Shown: positions 9,367 to 17,807 of the stretch, in pieces
Layout of the letters: every line of letters starts with the position of its first letter
Numbering within the stretch: the stretch's first letter is position 1
Assembly (NCBI RefSeq): GCF_002975435.1
Contig: NZ_PCPT01000002.1
Span: forward strand, 558,001-622,000
Reading direction: 5' to 3'
Length of the DNA: 64,000 nucleotides
From: Arthrobacter sp. MYb227
GTDB lineage: Bacteria > Actinomycetota > Actinomycetes > Actinomycetales > Micrococcaceae
Made by a program: the position numbers and the translations under genes
Notes under the pieces: generated by a model
Databases searched by the model: none
What the model was told of the DNA's origin: nothing
Seen by the model: only the letters and a program-made list of their open reading frames with translations

Positions 9367-10479
9367 ATGACCACGCAAAACTCTGTGCCCCACGATCCGG
9401 TTCAGCCACGCACCATCATTGGACGGATGCCTAAATATGCGGCTGGCAAGCCGCCGACCGAAGTTCCCGGGCTGACAGCGTTTAAGCTCTCCTCAAACGA
9501 AAACCCATTACCGCCGATTCCCGCGGTACTGGATGCAATCCGTGGCCAGATAGCAATCAACCGTTACCCGGATCCGCTGTCCACCAAACTCCGTAACGCA
9601 CTTGCCGAGTTTTTGAGCGTACCTGCCGCAGATATTGTTACCGGCGCGGGATCCCTCGGGGCCCTCACGCAGATCCTTTCGACATTCGCCGGGCAGGACG
9701 ATGATGGTGTGCAGGACGAGGTTGTCTTCGCATGGCGATCTTTTGAGGCCTACCCGATCGTTGTACAAACTGCCGGTGCACTTCCCGTGCAGGTTCCATT
9801 GCTCGAAGACGGTCGTCACGACCTAGAGGCCATGGCTGCGGCGGTCAATGAACGTACGTCGGTGATTTTGCTCTGCACACCAAATAATCCAACGGGCCCG
9901 ATTCTCAAACGCACCGAGATACTTGATTTCATTGCCAAGGTTCCCTCAAATGTGCTCATAGTTATCGATGAGGCCTACCAAGAATTCGTGCGTGATGAAG
10001 AGGCGGTAGATGGCATCGACATTTACCGTGAGCACACGAATGTTGTTGTCTTGCGGACCTTTTCCAAGGCTCACGGTTTAGCGAATCTTCGCGTCGGCTA
10101 TTCGGTAGCTCACCCCGAGGTCACCGACTACCTGCGTGTTGCAGCAACCATGTTTGCCGTCTCCTCGATCGCCGAAGACGCTGCGGTCACCTCGCTTGCC
10201 AACTATGACCAGGTTGTGGAAAGGGTACAAAGAATCGTTGATGAACGTACCCGCGTTGTTGCAGCTTTAAAGGACAGTGGATGGAATGTTCCGGCCGCCG
10301 AAGGAAACTTTGTGTGGTTGCCCTTGGGTGAAAAGACCGCCGAGTTTATGGCGCTAGCCGACGAGCAGGCACTATCGGTGCGTGGATTTGCCGGCGAAGG
10401 TGTCCGTGTGAGCATTGGTGAGGTTGAGGCAAACACTCGCTTCATCGAGCTTTGTCGGAACTATCCAAAAGGATCTTAA
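9367..10479 (+). CDS. hisC: Histidinol-phosphate aminotransferase
   Basis: A class I/II PLP aminotransferase of 370 residues, close to the usual HisC length. The landmarks are KLSSNENPLPP near the N-terminus, CTPNNPTGP near residue 175, and TFSKAHGLANLRVGY near 235, where the lysine binds PLP. HisC transaminates imidazole-acetol phosphate with glutamate in histidine biosynthesis. A GTG at 9361 is an alternative start two codons earlier; neither has a strong ribosome site. Related aromatic aminotransferases (Pat/AroT) share this architecture, so an aromatic amino acid role cannot be excluded. The gene is alone, away from other his genes, and precedes the E1/E2 operon. Confidence 0.88.
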   Translation: MTTQNSVPHDPVQPRTIIGRMPKYAAGKPPTEVPGLTAFKLSSNENPLPPIPAVLDAIRGQIAINRYPDPLSTKLRNALAEFLSVPAADIVTGAGSLGALTQILSTFAGQDDDGVQDEVVFAWRSFEAYPIVVQTAGALPVQVPLLEDGRHDLEAMAAAVNERTSVILLCTPNNPTGPILKRTEILDFIAKVPSNVLIVIDEAYQEFVRDEEAVDGIDIYREHTNVVVLRTFSKAHGLANLRVGYSVAHPEVTDYLRVAATMFAVSSIAEDAAVTSLANYDQVVERVQRIVDERTRVVAALKDSGWNVPAAEGNFVWLPLGEKTAEFMALADEQALSVRGFAGEGVRVSIGEVEANTRFIELCRNYPKGS

Positions 10480-10547
10480 GTTTCCTAGGGGCTATAAGTC
10501 GTAATCAGCGACGGTTCCCCGTTAGGCTTGAATCAATAGAAACCGCT

Positions 10548-10585
10548 ATATGCCCCATGCGGAATGCATTCCAATTGGGGCATAT
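10548..10585. promoter_or_regulatory. Nested 38-bp dyad upstream of E1/E2 operon
   Basis: Two inverted repeats share one centre. The core GGAATGCATTCC (10561-10572) is a perfect 12-bp palindrome. The outer arms ATATGCCCC (10548-10556) and GGGGCATAT (10577-10585) are also perfect, extended by one more pair (10557/10576). Only three positions on each side mismatch. It ends 26 bases before the E1alpha start codon and has no T-run, so an operator for a dimeric or tetrameric regulator fits better than a terminator. Which regulator binds is not known. Confidence 0.6.
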
Positions 10586-10611
10586 TTCTTTGATGTTAGG
10601 ACTCACTCGGT

Positions 10612-11760
10612 ATGACCCAAACCATGCACGAGCCTTCGGACGAAACGCTGATCCAGCTTTTAACCCCCGAAGGCGAACGCCTCTCACATGCCGAGTACGA
10701 CAGCTACGTCCAAGATGTTGACGCAGAAATGCTCCGTGGCTTCTATCGCGACATGGCCCTGACTCGTCGCTTTGACCAGGAAGCAACAGCACTTCAGCGC
10801 CAGGGACAGCTAGCACTCTGGGTTCCACTGCGTGGACAGGAAGCCGCCCAGATTGGATCGGGCCGGGCCACGCGCCCGTCCGACTACATTTTCCCCACCT
10901 ACCGCGAACACGGTGTGGCACTGACCCGCAACGTGGACTTCCCACAGATGCTGCGCGTTTTCCGTGGCATCTCCAATGGTGGCTGGGATCCACGGGAAAA
11001 CAATTTCCACATGTACACCATGGTGCTTGCCGCTCAAATGCCGCACGCCACCGGGTACGCCATGGGAATCCAGCGCGACCAGGCCGGCTGGGACGCCAAA
11101 CGCCTGGAACAAGAAGGCGAAGCGGTAGTCGCCTACTTTGGTGACGGATCCTCCACCGAGGGCGACGTCCACGAATCAATGGTCTTCGCCGCAAGCTTTA
11201 ACGCACCGGTAGTCTTCTTCTGCCAAAACAACCAGTGGGCCATCTCCGTCCCATTCCATGTGCAGTCAAAGGTCCCGCTGGCAGATCGCGCGGCAGGCTA
11301 CGGCTTCCCCGGCATTCGCGTTGACGGCAATGACGTACTCGCGGTCCTGGCGGTCACTCGCTGGGCGCTGGAGCGCGCCCGCCGCGGAGAAGGCCCCGTT
11401 CTTATTGAGGCAGTCACCTACCGCATGAGTGCCCACACAACCGCAGATGATCCAACCAAATACCGCTTGAGCGCCGATGAGGAAGCCTGGGTGGGACGCG
11501 ACCCAATCTCCCGGCTAGAAAAATACCTGATCGACAACAACCTTGCCGATGAAGCATTCTTTGCCCAGGTCATCGAGGATGGTCACGAGATGGCAAACCG
11601 CGTTCGCGAAGAAGCCATGGCTTTCCCCGATCCAACGCTGGCTCAGTCTTTCGCCAACGTGTACGCCGAAGCGCACCCGCTGATTCAGGAAGAACTGAAA
11701 TGGCACCTCGAATATGAGGCAGGATTCGCAGAAACTGCAGAGGAAGAGGCAGCCCGATGA
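10612..11760 (+). CDS. 2-oxoacid dehydrogenase E1 subunit alpha
   Basis: A 382-residue thiamine-diphosphate-binding E1alpha. The ThDP/Mg motif is clear: GDGSSTEGDVHES near residue 181 running to the CQNN pair. The RRFDQEATALQRQGQL and MSAHTTADDPTKYR segments match E1alpha of branched-chain 2-oxoacid or pyruvate dehydrogenase complexes of the alpha2beta2 type. It decarboxylates the 2-oxoacid and passes the acyl group to the lipoyl arm of E2. The stop overlaps the E1beta start as ATGA. Branched-chain versus pyruvate specificity cannot be settled by eye; actinobacteria usually make pyruvate dehydrogenase with homodimeric AceE, which favours branched-chain acids here. Confidence 0.92.
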   Translation: MTQTMHEPSDETLIQLLTPEGERLSHAEYDSYVQDVDAEMLRGFYRDMALTRRFDQEATALQRQGQLALWVPLRGQEAAQIGSGRATRPSDYIFPTYREHGVALTRNVDFPQMLRVFRGISNGGWDPRENNFHMYTMVLAAQMPHATGYAMGIQRDQAGWDAKRLEQEGEAVVAYFGDGSSTEGDVHESMVFAASFNAPVVFFCQNNQWAISVPFHVQSKVPLADRAAGYGFPGIRVDGNDVLAVLAVTRWALERARRGEGPVLIEAVTYRMSAHTTADDPTKYRLSADEEAWVGRDPISRLEKYLIDNNLADEAFFAQVIEDGHEMANRVREEAMAFPDPTLAQSFANVYAEAHPLIQEELKWHLEYEAGFAETAEEEAAR

Positions 11761-12734
11761 GCACCACTATGACGCTGGCCAAGGCCATTACCGCGGGACT
11801 GGATCAGGTCCTTGCCAACAACCCCAAATCATTGCTGATCGGTGAGGACATTGGACGCCTTGGTGGCGTGTACCGTGTCACCGACGGACTGATCGACACC
11901 TACGGGGCGGATCGGGTCATCGATTCCCCGCTGGGTGAAGCCGGAATCATTGGTAGCTGCATTGGCATGGCCATCCGCGGGTACTCACCGATCGCCGAAA
12001 TCCAGTTCGACGGCTTCGTCTTCCCGGCCTTCAACCAGATCACCACCCAGCTGGCCAAAATGCGTGCCCGCTCCGAGGGCCGCTTCGGGGCACCGGTTGT
12101 CATTCGTATTCCGTACGGTGGCGGCATCGGATCCATCGAGCACCACTCCGAATCCCCGGAAGCACTCTTTGCGCACACCGCCGGCTTGCGCATTATGACT
12201 CCGTCTAACGCACACGATGCCTACTGGATGATCCAGCAGGCTGCCGAGTGCCAAGATCCGGTGATCTTCTTTGAACCTAAACGCCGCTACTGGCTCAAGG
12301 GCGAGGTAGACACAGTCAACCCGGCCCCCGATGCCTTCAAGGCACAGGTCATTCGCCCGGGTGATGACGCAACAATTGTCACCTACGGCCCACTGGTCCC
12401 CGTAGCACTTGCCGCGGCCGAGGCAGCGCTAGAGGACGGCCGCTCCATCGAGGTCATTGACCTGCGCTCGGTATCACCCATTGATTTTGACACCATCACC
12501 GAATCAGTAGAAAAGACTGGCCGACTAATCGTCACCCATGAGGCACCAACCTTTGGTGGCCTCGGTGGAGAAATCGCCGCGCGCATCACCGAACGTGCGT
12601 TCCTTTCACTCGAAGCCCCGGTCATCCGTGTTGGCGGATTCCACATGCCGTACCCGGTGGCAAAGGTCGAGGAACAATACCTACCGGATATCGACAAGGT
12701 ACTCGAAGCACTAGACCGTTCCTTCGCTTACTAA
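11757..12734 (+). CDS. 2-oxoacid dehydrogenase E1 subunit beta
   Basis: The 325-residue partner of the preceding E1alpha. The LLIGEDIGRLGGVYRVTDGL, DSPLGEAGIIGSCIGMA and FFEPKRRYW stretches are typical of E1beta in branched-chain 2-oxoacid/pyruvate dehydrogenase complexes, and the C-terminal transketolase domain carries the VIDLRSVSPIDFDTI segment. E1beta supplies part of the ThDP site and the contact to the E2 subunit-binding domain. The ATGA overlap with E1alpha ensures matched expression of the two chains. Confidence 0.92.
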   Translation: MSTTMTLAKAITAGLDQVLANNPKSLLIGEDIGRLGGVYRVTDGLIDTYGADRVIDSPLGEAGIIGSCIGMAIRGYSPIAEIQFDGFVFPAFNQITTQLAKMRARSEGRFGAPVVIRIPYGGGIGSIEHHSESPEALFAHTAGLRIMTPSNAHDAYWMIQQAAECQDPVIFFEPKRRYWLKGEVDTVNPAPDAFKAQVIRPGDDATIVTYGPLVPVALAAAEAALEDGRSIEVIDLRSVSPIDFDTITESVEKTGRLIVTHEAPTFGGLGGEIAARITERAFLSLEAPVIRVGGFHMPYPVAKVEEQYLPDIDKVLEALDRSFAY

Positions 12735-12803
12735 AAACTTCACTTTTACTCCCCGGCGTCCTGCGCCACAGACCGCATCAAAGTTCCTGCAAGGAGACCA
12801 ACG

Positions 12804-14240
12804 ATGAGCACCTTTAATCTTCCCGACGTCGGCGAAGGCCTCACCGAGGCCGAAATCGTCAGCTGGAAAGTCAAGCCAGGGGACACCGTGGCCATCAACC
12901 AGGTATTTGCGGAAATTGAAACCGCAAAATCCCTTGTTGAATTGCCGAGCCCCTATGCGGGAGTTGTACGCGAACTTCATGCCGCCGAGGGCGAAACCCT
13001 CGCGGTGGGAGCACCACTGTTCAGCGTTGACGAGGTCGGTAGCAAACCGGCGCCCATGCCGCATGTGCCAGACGTTGAAGACATCGCCACCTCAGATACC
13101 CCAGTGGCATCCGAGATGCCTGGCCCACTTGTCGGCTCCGGTCCCAAAGCAGATGCCGTGAAGCGTCGTGCCCGAGTGTCGCGTCCGGCACCGGCTCCCG
13201 CCACCTCGGGCCGACCGGCACCGGCTCCGGCTGCCGCGCCCACAACTCCTGCGGCACTTGCCGACACCATCTCACGCCGCGCAACCGAACTTGGTGCCGC
13301 AGGCACCCGGCTGACGGCAGCGGCCAAGCCAGCCGTAGCCGCCCTGGTAAACCGTGTGTTGGCCAAGCCACCGGTACGCAAGGTAGCCAAGGAACTCGGT
13401 GTGGATCTCACCCAGGTCATCGGCACCGGCGGGGCCGGAGAGATCACCCGCGAGGATGTGTTCTCCTACCAAGCACAGCGTGAAGCCGAACGCGATGCAG
13501 CCCCAACGTTCTGGTCCTCCTCGGATAAGGAATTGGATAACCGGATCATTCGCACCCCGGTGCGTGGCGTGCGCAAGGCAACCGCCAAGGCCATGGTTGA
13601 TTCGGCATTTACCGCGCCGCACGTTTCAATCTTTGTTGACGTTGATGCTTCGCGAACCATGGAGTACGTGGCACGTCTGAAGAAGAGCCGCGACTTTGAA
13701 GGCATTCGTGTTTCACCGTTGTTGGTGCTGGCCAAGGCCGTCATCTGGGCAGCGGCCCGCAACCCATCGGTCAACGCCTCCTGGGTGGAGACCGAAAACG
13801 GTGCCGAGATTCAGGTGAAGCACTTCATGAACCTTGGTATTGCCGCGGCAACCCCGCGCGGGCTGATGGTGCCAAACATCAAGGAAGCTCAGGATCTCTC
13901 AATGCGCGAACTCGCCATTGCCCTGAATGACCTTGCCGAAACCGCTCGCGCCGGAAAGACTTCCCCGGCAGATATGAACGGTGGCACCCTGACTGTGACA
14001 AATATTGGTGTGCTTGGCATCGATACGGGTACCCCGATCATCAACCCGGGTGAGGTAGCAATCGTTGCCTTTGGCACCATTCGCCAGAAGCCGTGGGTTG
14101 TTGACGGTGAGGTAGTTCCGCGCTGGATCACCACGCTTGGCGGATCGTTCGACCACCGTGTTGTGGACGGCGATCTCTCCGCCCGCTTCATGGCGGACGT
14201 TGCGGCGATCATGGAAGAACCTGCCTTGTTGCTTGACTAA
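12804..14240 (+). CDS. Dihydrolipoamide acyltransferase (E2)
   Basis: A 478-residue E2 with one lipoyl domain (about residues 1-76; the lipoylated lysine is in [12 protein letters not shown]). An Ala/Pro-rich linker follows, then the peripheral subunit-binding domain (about 178-225, [18 protein letters not shown]), then the catalytic acyltransferase domain ending with DHRVVDGD, which holds the active-site histidine and aspartate. It moves the acyl group from lipoate to CoA. AAGGAG eight bases upstream marks the start. No dihydrolipoamide dehydrogenase (E3) gene follows, so E3 is shared from elsewhere. A hairpin after the stop closes the operon. Confidence 0.93.
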   Translation: MSTFNLPDVGEGLTEAEIVSWKVKPGDTVAINQVFAEIETAKSLVELPSPYAGVVRELHAAEGETLAVGAPLFSVDEVGSKPAPMPHVPDVEDIATSDTPVASEMPGPLVGSGPKADAVKRRARVSRPAPAPATSGRPAPAPAAAPTTPAALADTISRRATELGAAGTRLTAAAKPAVAALVNRVLAKPPVRKVAKELGVDLTQVIGTGGAGEITREDVFSYQAQREAERDAAPTFWSSSDKELDNRIIRTPVRGVRKATAKAMVDSAFTAPHVSIFVDVDASRTMEYVARLKKSRDFEGIRVSPLLVLAKAVIWAAARNPSVNASWVETENGAEIQVKHFMNLGIAAATPRGLMVPNIKEAQDLSMRELAIALNDLAETARAGKTSPADMNGGTLTVTNIGVLGIDTGTPIINPGEVAIVAFGTIRQKPWVVDGEVVPRWITTLGGSFDHRVVDGDLSARFMADVAAIMEEPALLLD

Positions 14241-14273
14241 GGGTGGCGCCTTTTAGGCGCAGATGAAATCCCA

Positions 14274-14304
14274 GTGTGTCCGATGGAAATTTCATCGGAC
14301 ACAC
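14274..14304 (+). terminator. Hairpin after E2
   Basis: Bases 14274-14285 pair perfectly with 14293-14304 (12 bp), with a short GAAATTT loop, followed by GGGGGTTTTG. A smaller GCGCC/GGCGC hairpin lies just before it at 14246-14260. Together they fit transcription termination of the E1/E2 operon. Confidence 0.75.
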
Positions 14305-14455
14305 GGGGGTTTTGCGTATGCACCTCAATAGCTGAATTCTCCGAGGTGTTATTGATTCGTTTTGAATTAGTGCTTGGAAGAGGACGCCCGCCAAGGCATA
14401 TTGGGTGAAGATAGTGTTTTGTCCACCCAGCACTCGCGCTGAAAGAACAAAAATC

Positions 14456-15268
14456 ATGAACCTCACGACAACACGTAAGCAGGGGCTTTCGCTCTGTCTA
14501 ACCTCGCTTGCCGCTTTTGCCTTGCTCACCGGTTGTACATCCACCCCGCCGGACGGGGCGGCAAGCACCCCACCGGCCAGCGAAGCGCCACCAAGTACCT
14601 CACCGGCTCCCACACAAACCTCGAATCCCAGTGCGACTCCGTCCTCCACTGATTCACCACAGCCCTCGGTAACGCCGGTTGAAACTTCCTCGCTGCTAGA
14701 ACCCATTGATACAAGTTCGTGGAAAACTTTCAAAACCTTTGGCGTGCAATTTAGTTACCCGGCAGGATGGCACGTGAAAGCCGAAGACTGCAAGGGCTGC
14801 GATCCAGAAACACATGAAAATCCCTTTGAACCTTGGGAAGTGATCTCCGAGAACGGAATCGATACCCTTAGTTTCGCCGCAAATACGGCGATGGATACGG
14901 ATGGAGACGTGAACACCTACAAGCGCACCGAGCTTGAACGCACGCCAGTTCCCGGTTCCTTGTCCAAAGACACCCTGCTGGTCGCCGAACATCAGGTCCG
15001 TACCTCCGCCGAGGATGGTGCAACCGAATCAAAGCTTGAGGTTTTCCTGATTGATGCGGAAGTCTATGCCCAACGCACCGAAAATCCGGAACTAGATTAT
15101 TTCTTTCCAAAGGCCGAGCACTGGGCAATGTTGCATAGTCAGGACGACTTTATCGAAAGCTTCGGGGTGGATGAGGATCGGGTAAGTCTCGAGCAAGCCA
15201 AGAAGATTCTTGCAACACCGGAGTATGCCAGGCTACGTGCAATATTGCTGAGCACCAAGGCCCTCTAA
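14456..15268 (+). CDS. Putative lipoprotein, function unknown
   Basis: A 270-residue protein with a lipoprotein signal: basic N-terminus, hydrophobic stretch, then the lipobox LLTGC (cysteine near residue 29). A Ser/Thr/Pro-rich linker of about 50 residues follows. The globular part contains a WKTFKTFGVQFSYPAGWHVK segment, typical of small PsbP/DUF-type exported domains. ATG 14456 is chosen because it directly precedes the signal and follows GAAAG; an earlier GTG adds an unlikely leader. The gene is monocistronic, ending at a 16-bp hairpin shared with the convergent SGNH hydrolase gene. Confidence 0.8.
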   Translation: MNLTTTRKQGLSLCLTSLAAFALLTGCTSTPPDGAASTPPASEAPPSTSPAPTQTSNPSATPSSTDSPQPSVTPVETSSLLEPIDTSSWKTFKTFGVQFSYPAGWHVKAEDCKGCDPETHENPFEPWEVISENGIDTLSFAANTAMDTDGDVNTYKRTELERTPVPGSLSKDTLLVAEHQVRTSAEDGATESKLEVFLIDAEVYAQRTENPELDYFFPKAEHWAMLHSQDDFIESFGVDEDRVSLEQAKKILATPEYARLRAILLSTKAL

Positions 15269-15313
15269 ATAGCAGGTGTCGCCGAAATACAGCACCAGAG
15301 GTCCACAAGTATG

Positions 15314-15359
15314 TGTCCGGCAGCTCTCCTTCATTGAACTTGTGGAGAGTTGCCGGACA
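15314..15359. terminator. 16-bp hairpin between convergent genes
   Basis: Bases 15314-15329 pair with 15344-15359, with one G-U wobble and a 14-base loop. It sits between the lipoprotein gene on the plus strand and the SGNH hydrolase gene on the minus strand, so it probably serves both. Confidence 0.75.
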
Positions 15360-15379
15360 ATTACGCGTAGCGCCTAGAA

Positions 15380-16258
15380 CTAGCGGATGATGCGCAGGTG
15401 CCGCAGCTGGCGTTTCACTGCGGGATAGTAGCCTTCGAGATAACCGGTGGGGGTCGGGTGGAGGTTAAACGGATCGGTGACGTTGACGGCGTTGAAATAG
15501 ATCCATGGTGCCACCGAGCCCAGGCCGTGCCGGAGGAAAGCACCTGTCACCGGGATGAATCGTGCGCTGGTTCGTACGGTGGCCCGGCGAATTGCTAGGT
15601 TGAGCATGTCATCGAGGGCGTTGAGCTGTTTCGCGCGTTTGGCGGTGATCAAGGGCTGGTTCCCGTTGGTGGTGCTGAAGAGCCGTGGATAGCCAAGAAC
15701 CAGAATCTTGCCCGGGGTGGCTGCGTCAAGGGCCCGTAGGGTTTTGTTTGCCGAGGCACCGACGGCCGGGATCGCCATGATGCCGGCAATCAGAGCCCGG
15801 TTGCAGGCAGCATCGGAACCCAAGGTGCTACAGGCCATGACCAGTCCGCGGGTGTCCAGGTCATTGGCTCCGAGGGTCAGCGTGACCAGATCGGCGGTGG
15901 CAAGCTGGGGCTTGATGGCACCGACGATTTCCGCGATGTCCTTGGTGGTGGCCCCGGCGCAGGAAGCATCAAGGCTCAACGTGATGTTTTTTAGGGCGTC
16001 GATCTTGCTCACGTGCGTTGGCCCGGTTCCGCGCAGGCAGTTGGGGATCGTGGCCGGAGCTAACGTTCCGGAGCCGAACCCTGCCGAATACGAATCACCG
16101 AGGTTTACATAGTTGATGCTCTTGTCATGCGAGGTGTGCGCGGACGGGGTCACGGTGCTTGCCGCCGAGGCCGGTGCAATGCCGGATACCAACATGGCAC
16201 CAGCTGCCGCCAGGGTGCCAAGGATGGTGAGGAAACGGATCTTCTTGGTGCGAGCCAT
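15380..16258 (-). CDS. Secreted SGNH/GDSL hydrolase
   Basis: A 292-residue exported esterase/lipase-like protein. A Sec signal peptide (MARTKKIRFLTILG, hydrophobic core, ASA cleavage region) is followed by block I NLGDSYSAGFGSG with the nucleophilic serine, block III with GANDLD, and DPFNLHPTPTGY near the C-terminus with the Asp-x-x-His pair. This order is that of the actinobacterial SGNH hydrolases that act outside the cell on esters or lipids. Start 16258 is supported by AGGAG eight bases upstream; the longer reading frame upstream lacks support. The substrate cannot be read. Confidence 0.88.
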   Translation of the reverse strand: MARTKKIRFLTILGTLAAAGAMLVSGIAPASAASTVTPSAHTSHDKSINYVNLGDSYSAGFGSGTLAPATIPNCLRGTGPTHVSKIDALKNITLSLDASCAGATTKDIAEIVGAIKPQLATADLVTLTLGANDLDTRGLVMACSTLGSDAACNRALIAGIMAIPAVGASANKTLRALDAATPGKILVLGYPRLFSTTNGNQPLITAKRAKQLNALDDMLNLAIRRATVRTSARFIPVTGAFLRHGLGSVAPWIYFNAVNVTDPFNLHPTPTGYLEGYYPAVKRQLRHLRIIR

Positions 16259-16532
16259 GGGAACGGCTCCTATCTCATGAATTTGGTGCATGATCCACGT
16301 GCACCGCGTGCCCGGCACCTTGGCCGGGAGATAGGTTGCAGACGCGCCGTAAGGAGCGCCGATGCGTGGTTCCCCCCGAACCAAACCGCGCCCGAAGTCG
16401 TTTCGGTGGCGGTGCGAGAAGATGAATGCGCTCACTTAGGGGCATTCACGTAACGCAAAGTCTACGGCCAGGAGAGCAAGGAAAATCGCCGTGGGAGCGC
16501 CGAAGAATAGTAGCGCTGCGGAGTCGATACTA

Positions 16533-16547
16533 TTGGTAAGGTACCAA
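16533..16547. promoter_or_regulatory. Dyad upstream of trpF
   Basis: TTGGTA (16533-16538) and TACCAA (16542-16547) form a perfect 6-bp inverted repeat with a 3-base spacer, 28 bases before the trpF start. The size and position suit a repressor operator overlapping the promoter. No matching regulator is identified in the window. Confidence 0.4.
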
Positions 16548-16575
16548 CAAGAATCCCTAGGGGGAAAGAACCACG

Positions 16576-17199
16576 ATGCCACAGCCATACATCAAGATCT
16601 GTGGGCTTTCCACACACGAAGCCGTCCAGGCCGCAGTTGACGCGGGGGCCGACGCCGTAGGATTCGTTTTTGCTCCGGGAAGTCCACGCACCGTGGCTCC
16701 CGAGTTGGTACAAATCCTGATTGCTATGGTTCCCGAGGGTATTGAAACCGTTGGAGTTTTCCGTAACCAGCCAATTGATGAAGTTCTAGATCTTGCGCGG
16801 CGTTCTGGAGTCGGCACCATTCAGCTGCACGGCACCGAGCCCTATACGGAACTTGAAGCGGCCGTAAACGCCGGCTTTGCTACGTTGCGTGCCTTTTCCA
16901 TCGATGACTACCACGCTCTTGAAACAACCGAACGAAAACGTTGGGAAACCGGACGGATTTTGCTTGACGCGGTTGAGCCAGGAGCCGGTGTCACCTTTGA
17001 TGCGAGCAAACTTCTAGAGACCCCGCCATCGGGCATGTGGATTCTTGCCGGTGGTTTGAACCCAGTGAACGTTGCGCAGCTAATGACCCAGCTGAAGCCG
17101 GCGGGTGTTGATGTTTCATCTGGTGTTGAATCAATCCGTGGGGTCAAAGACGTAGAGCTGATCCGCGAGTTTATTGTTGCTGCGCGATCCGCGGAGTAG
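16576..17199 (+). CDS. trpF: Phosphoribosylanthranilate isomerase
   Basis: A 207-residue (beta/alpha)8 enzyme that isomerises N-(5'-phosphoribosyl)anthranilate in tryptophan biosynthesis. The N-terminal IKICGLSTHEAV has the catalytic cysteine, VGVFRNQ and IQLHGTEPY follow in family order, and VDVSSGVES near the C-terminus contributes the phosphate site. GGGGGAAAG upstream is a good ribosome site. The gene stands alone, without trpC or trpB, which is common in Micrococcaceae where trpF is separated from the main trp operon. It is convergent with the DUF2127 gene, 10 bases away. Confidence 0.92.
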   Translation: MPQPYIKICGLSTHEAVQAAVDAGADAVGFVFAPGSPRTVAPELVQILIAMVPEGIETVGVFRNQPIDEVLDLARRSGVGTIQLHGTEPYTELEAAVNAGFATLRAFSIDDYHALETTERKRWETGRILLDAVEPGAGVTFDASKLLETPPSGMWILAGGLNPVNVAQLMTQLKPAGVDVSSGVESIRGVKDVELIREFIVAARSAE

Positions 17200-17209
17200 A
17201 GCGCTTCGC

Positions 17210-17728
17210 CTAGCTGGAAGTTGGCTTGTGCGGAGCACCTGAATGGTGCCGTACTAGGTCCTGCCGCGCCTTGTGTCGTCTGTATTCATGCCACGTCAAA
17301 ATCGTTACGGCAATATCGAAGATGGTCAGTGCCCACAATCCAGCGGTGGGTGCAACAACAAGTTCGTAGCCTTGGTACACAATGAACGCCAGAAGCATTC
17401 CAATCATCCAGGGATAAGCCCAATACTGTTTGAGCAGCAAGGCCACCACCAACACCACTTTGACCACCCCATGAATCAGCAGGTACACCGCGGCAAAGGC
17501 GATTCCCTGATCCGTGAGACCACTTGCAACGTGCAAGAGATGAGTTGCAATAAAGTCGCTTGGATCTTCGGATAATTCTTCTCTGGTCAGTAGCACCACC
17601 AGATTGTTCAATGCTCCGGGCGAAGCAAACAGCAATAATATTCCGCCGATGATTTCAACCAGCCCGTCTAGACCCTTGGCAAAGATTCCTACCCAGAAAA
17701 AGCGTCCCCACCAGTCAAGATTTTTCAT
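17210..17728 (-). CDS. DUF2127 family membrane protein
   Basis: A 172-residue protein with four predicted membrane segments. It opens with a soluble MKNLDWWGR followed by FFWVGIFAKGLDGLVEIIGG, the hallmark of the DUF2127 family, and has the GVVKVVLVVALLLKQYWAYP segment in the middle. The function of the family is unknown. The ribosome site GGTGGAAG precedes the start. The tail is His/Arg-rich and cytosolic. Confidence 0.85.
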   Translation of the reverse strand: MKNLDWWGRFFWVGIFAKGLDGLVEIIGGILLLFASPGALNNLVVLLTREELSEDPSDFIATHLLHVASGLTDQGIAFAAVYLLIHGVVKVVLVVALLLKQYWAYPWMIGMLLAFIVYQGYELVVAPTAGLWALTIFDIAVTILTWHEYRRHKARQDLVRHHSGAPHKPTSS

Positions 17729-17807
17729 ACGGCTTCCACCATGAGTGATTTGAGGCGTTGTGCTGGAGCTTCTGAGCGGGCCATGAGGATAATCCTAAGC
17801 CCGACTC

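Noticed and set aside
10505-11194. 229-residue minus-strand ORF over the E1alpha start and the dyad
   Set aside because: Arg/Pro-rich shadow of the E1alpha gene with no recognisable motif; the palindrome it contains is better explained as regulatory.
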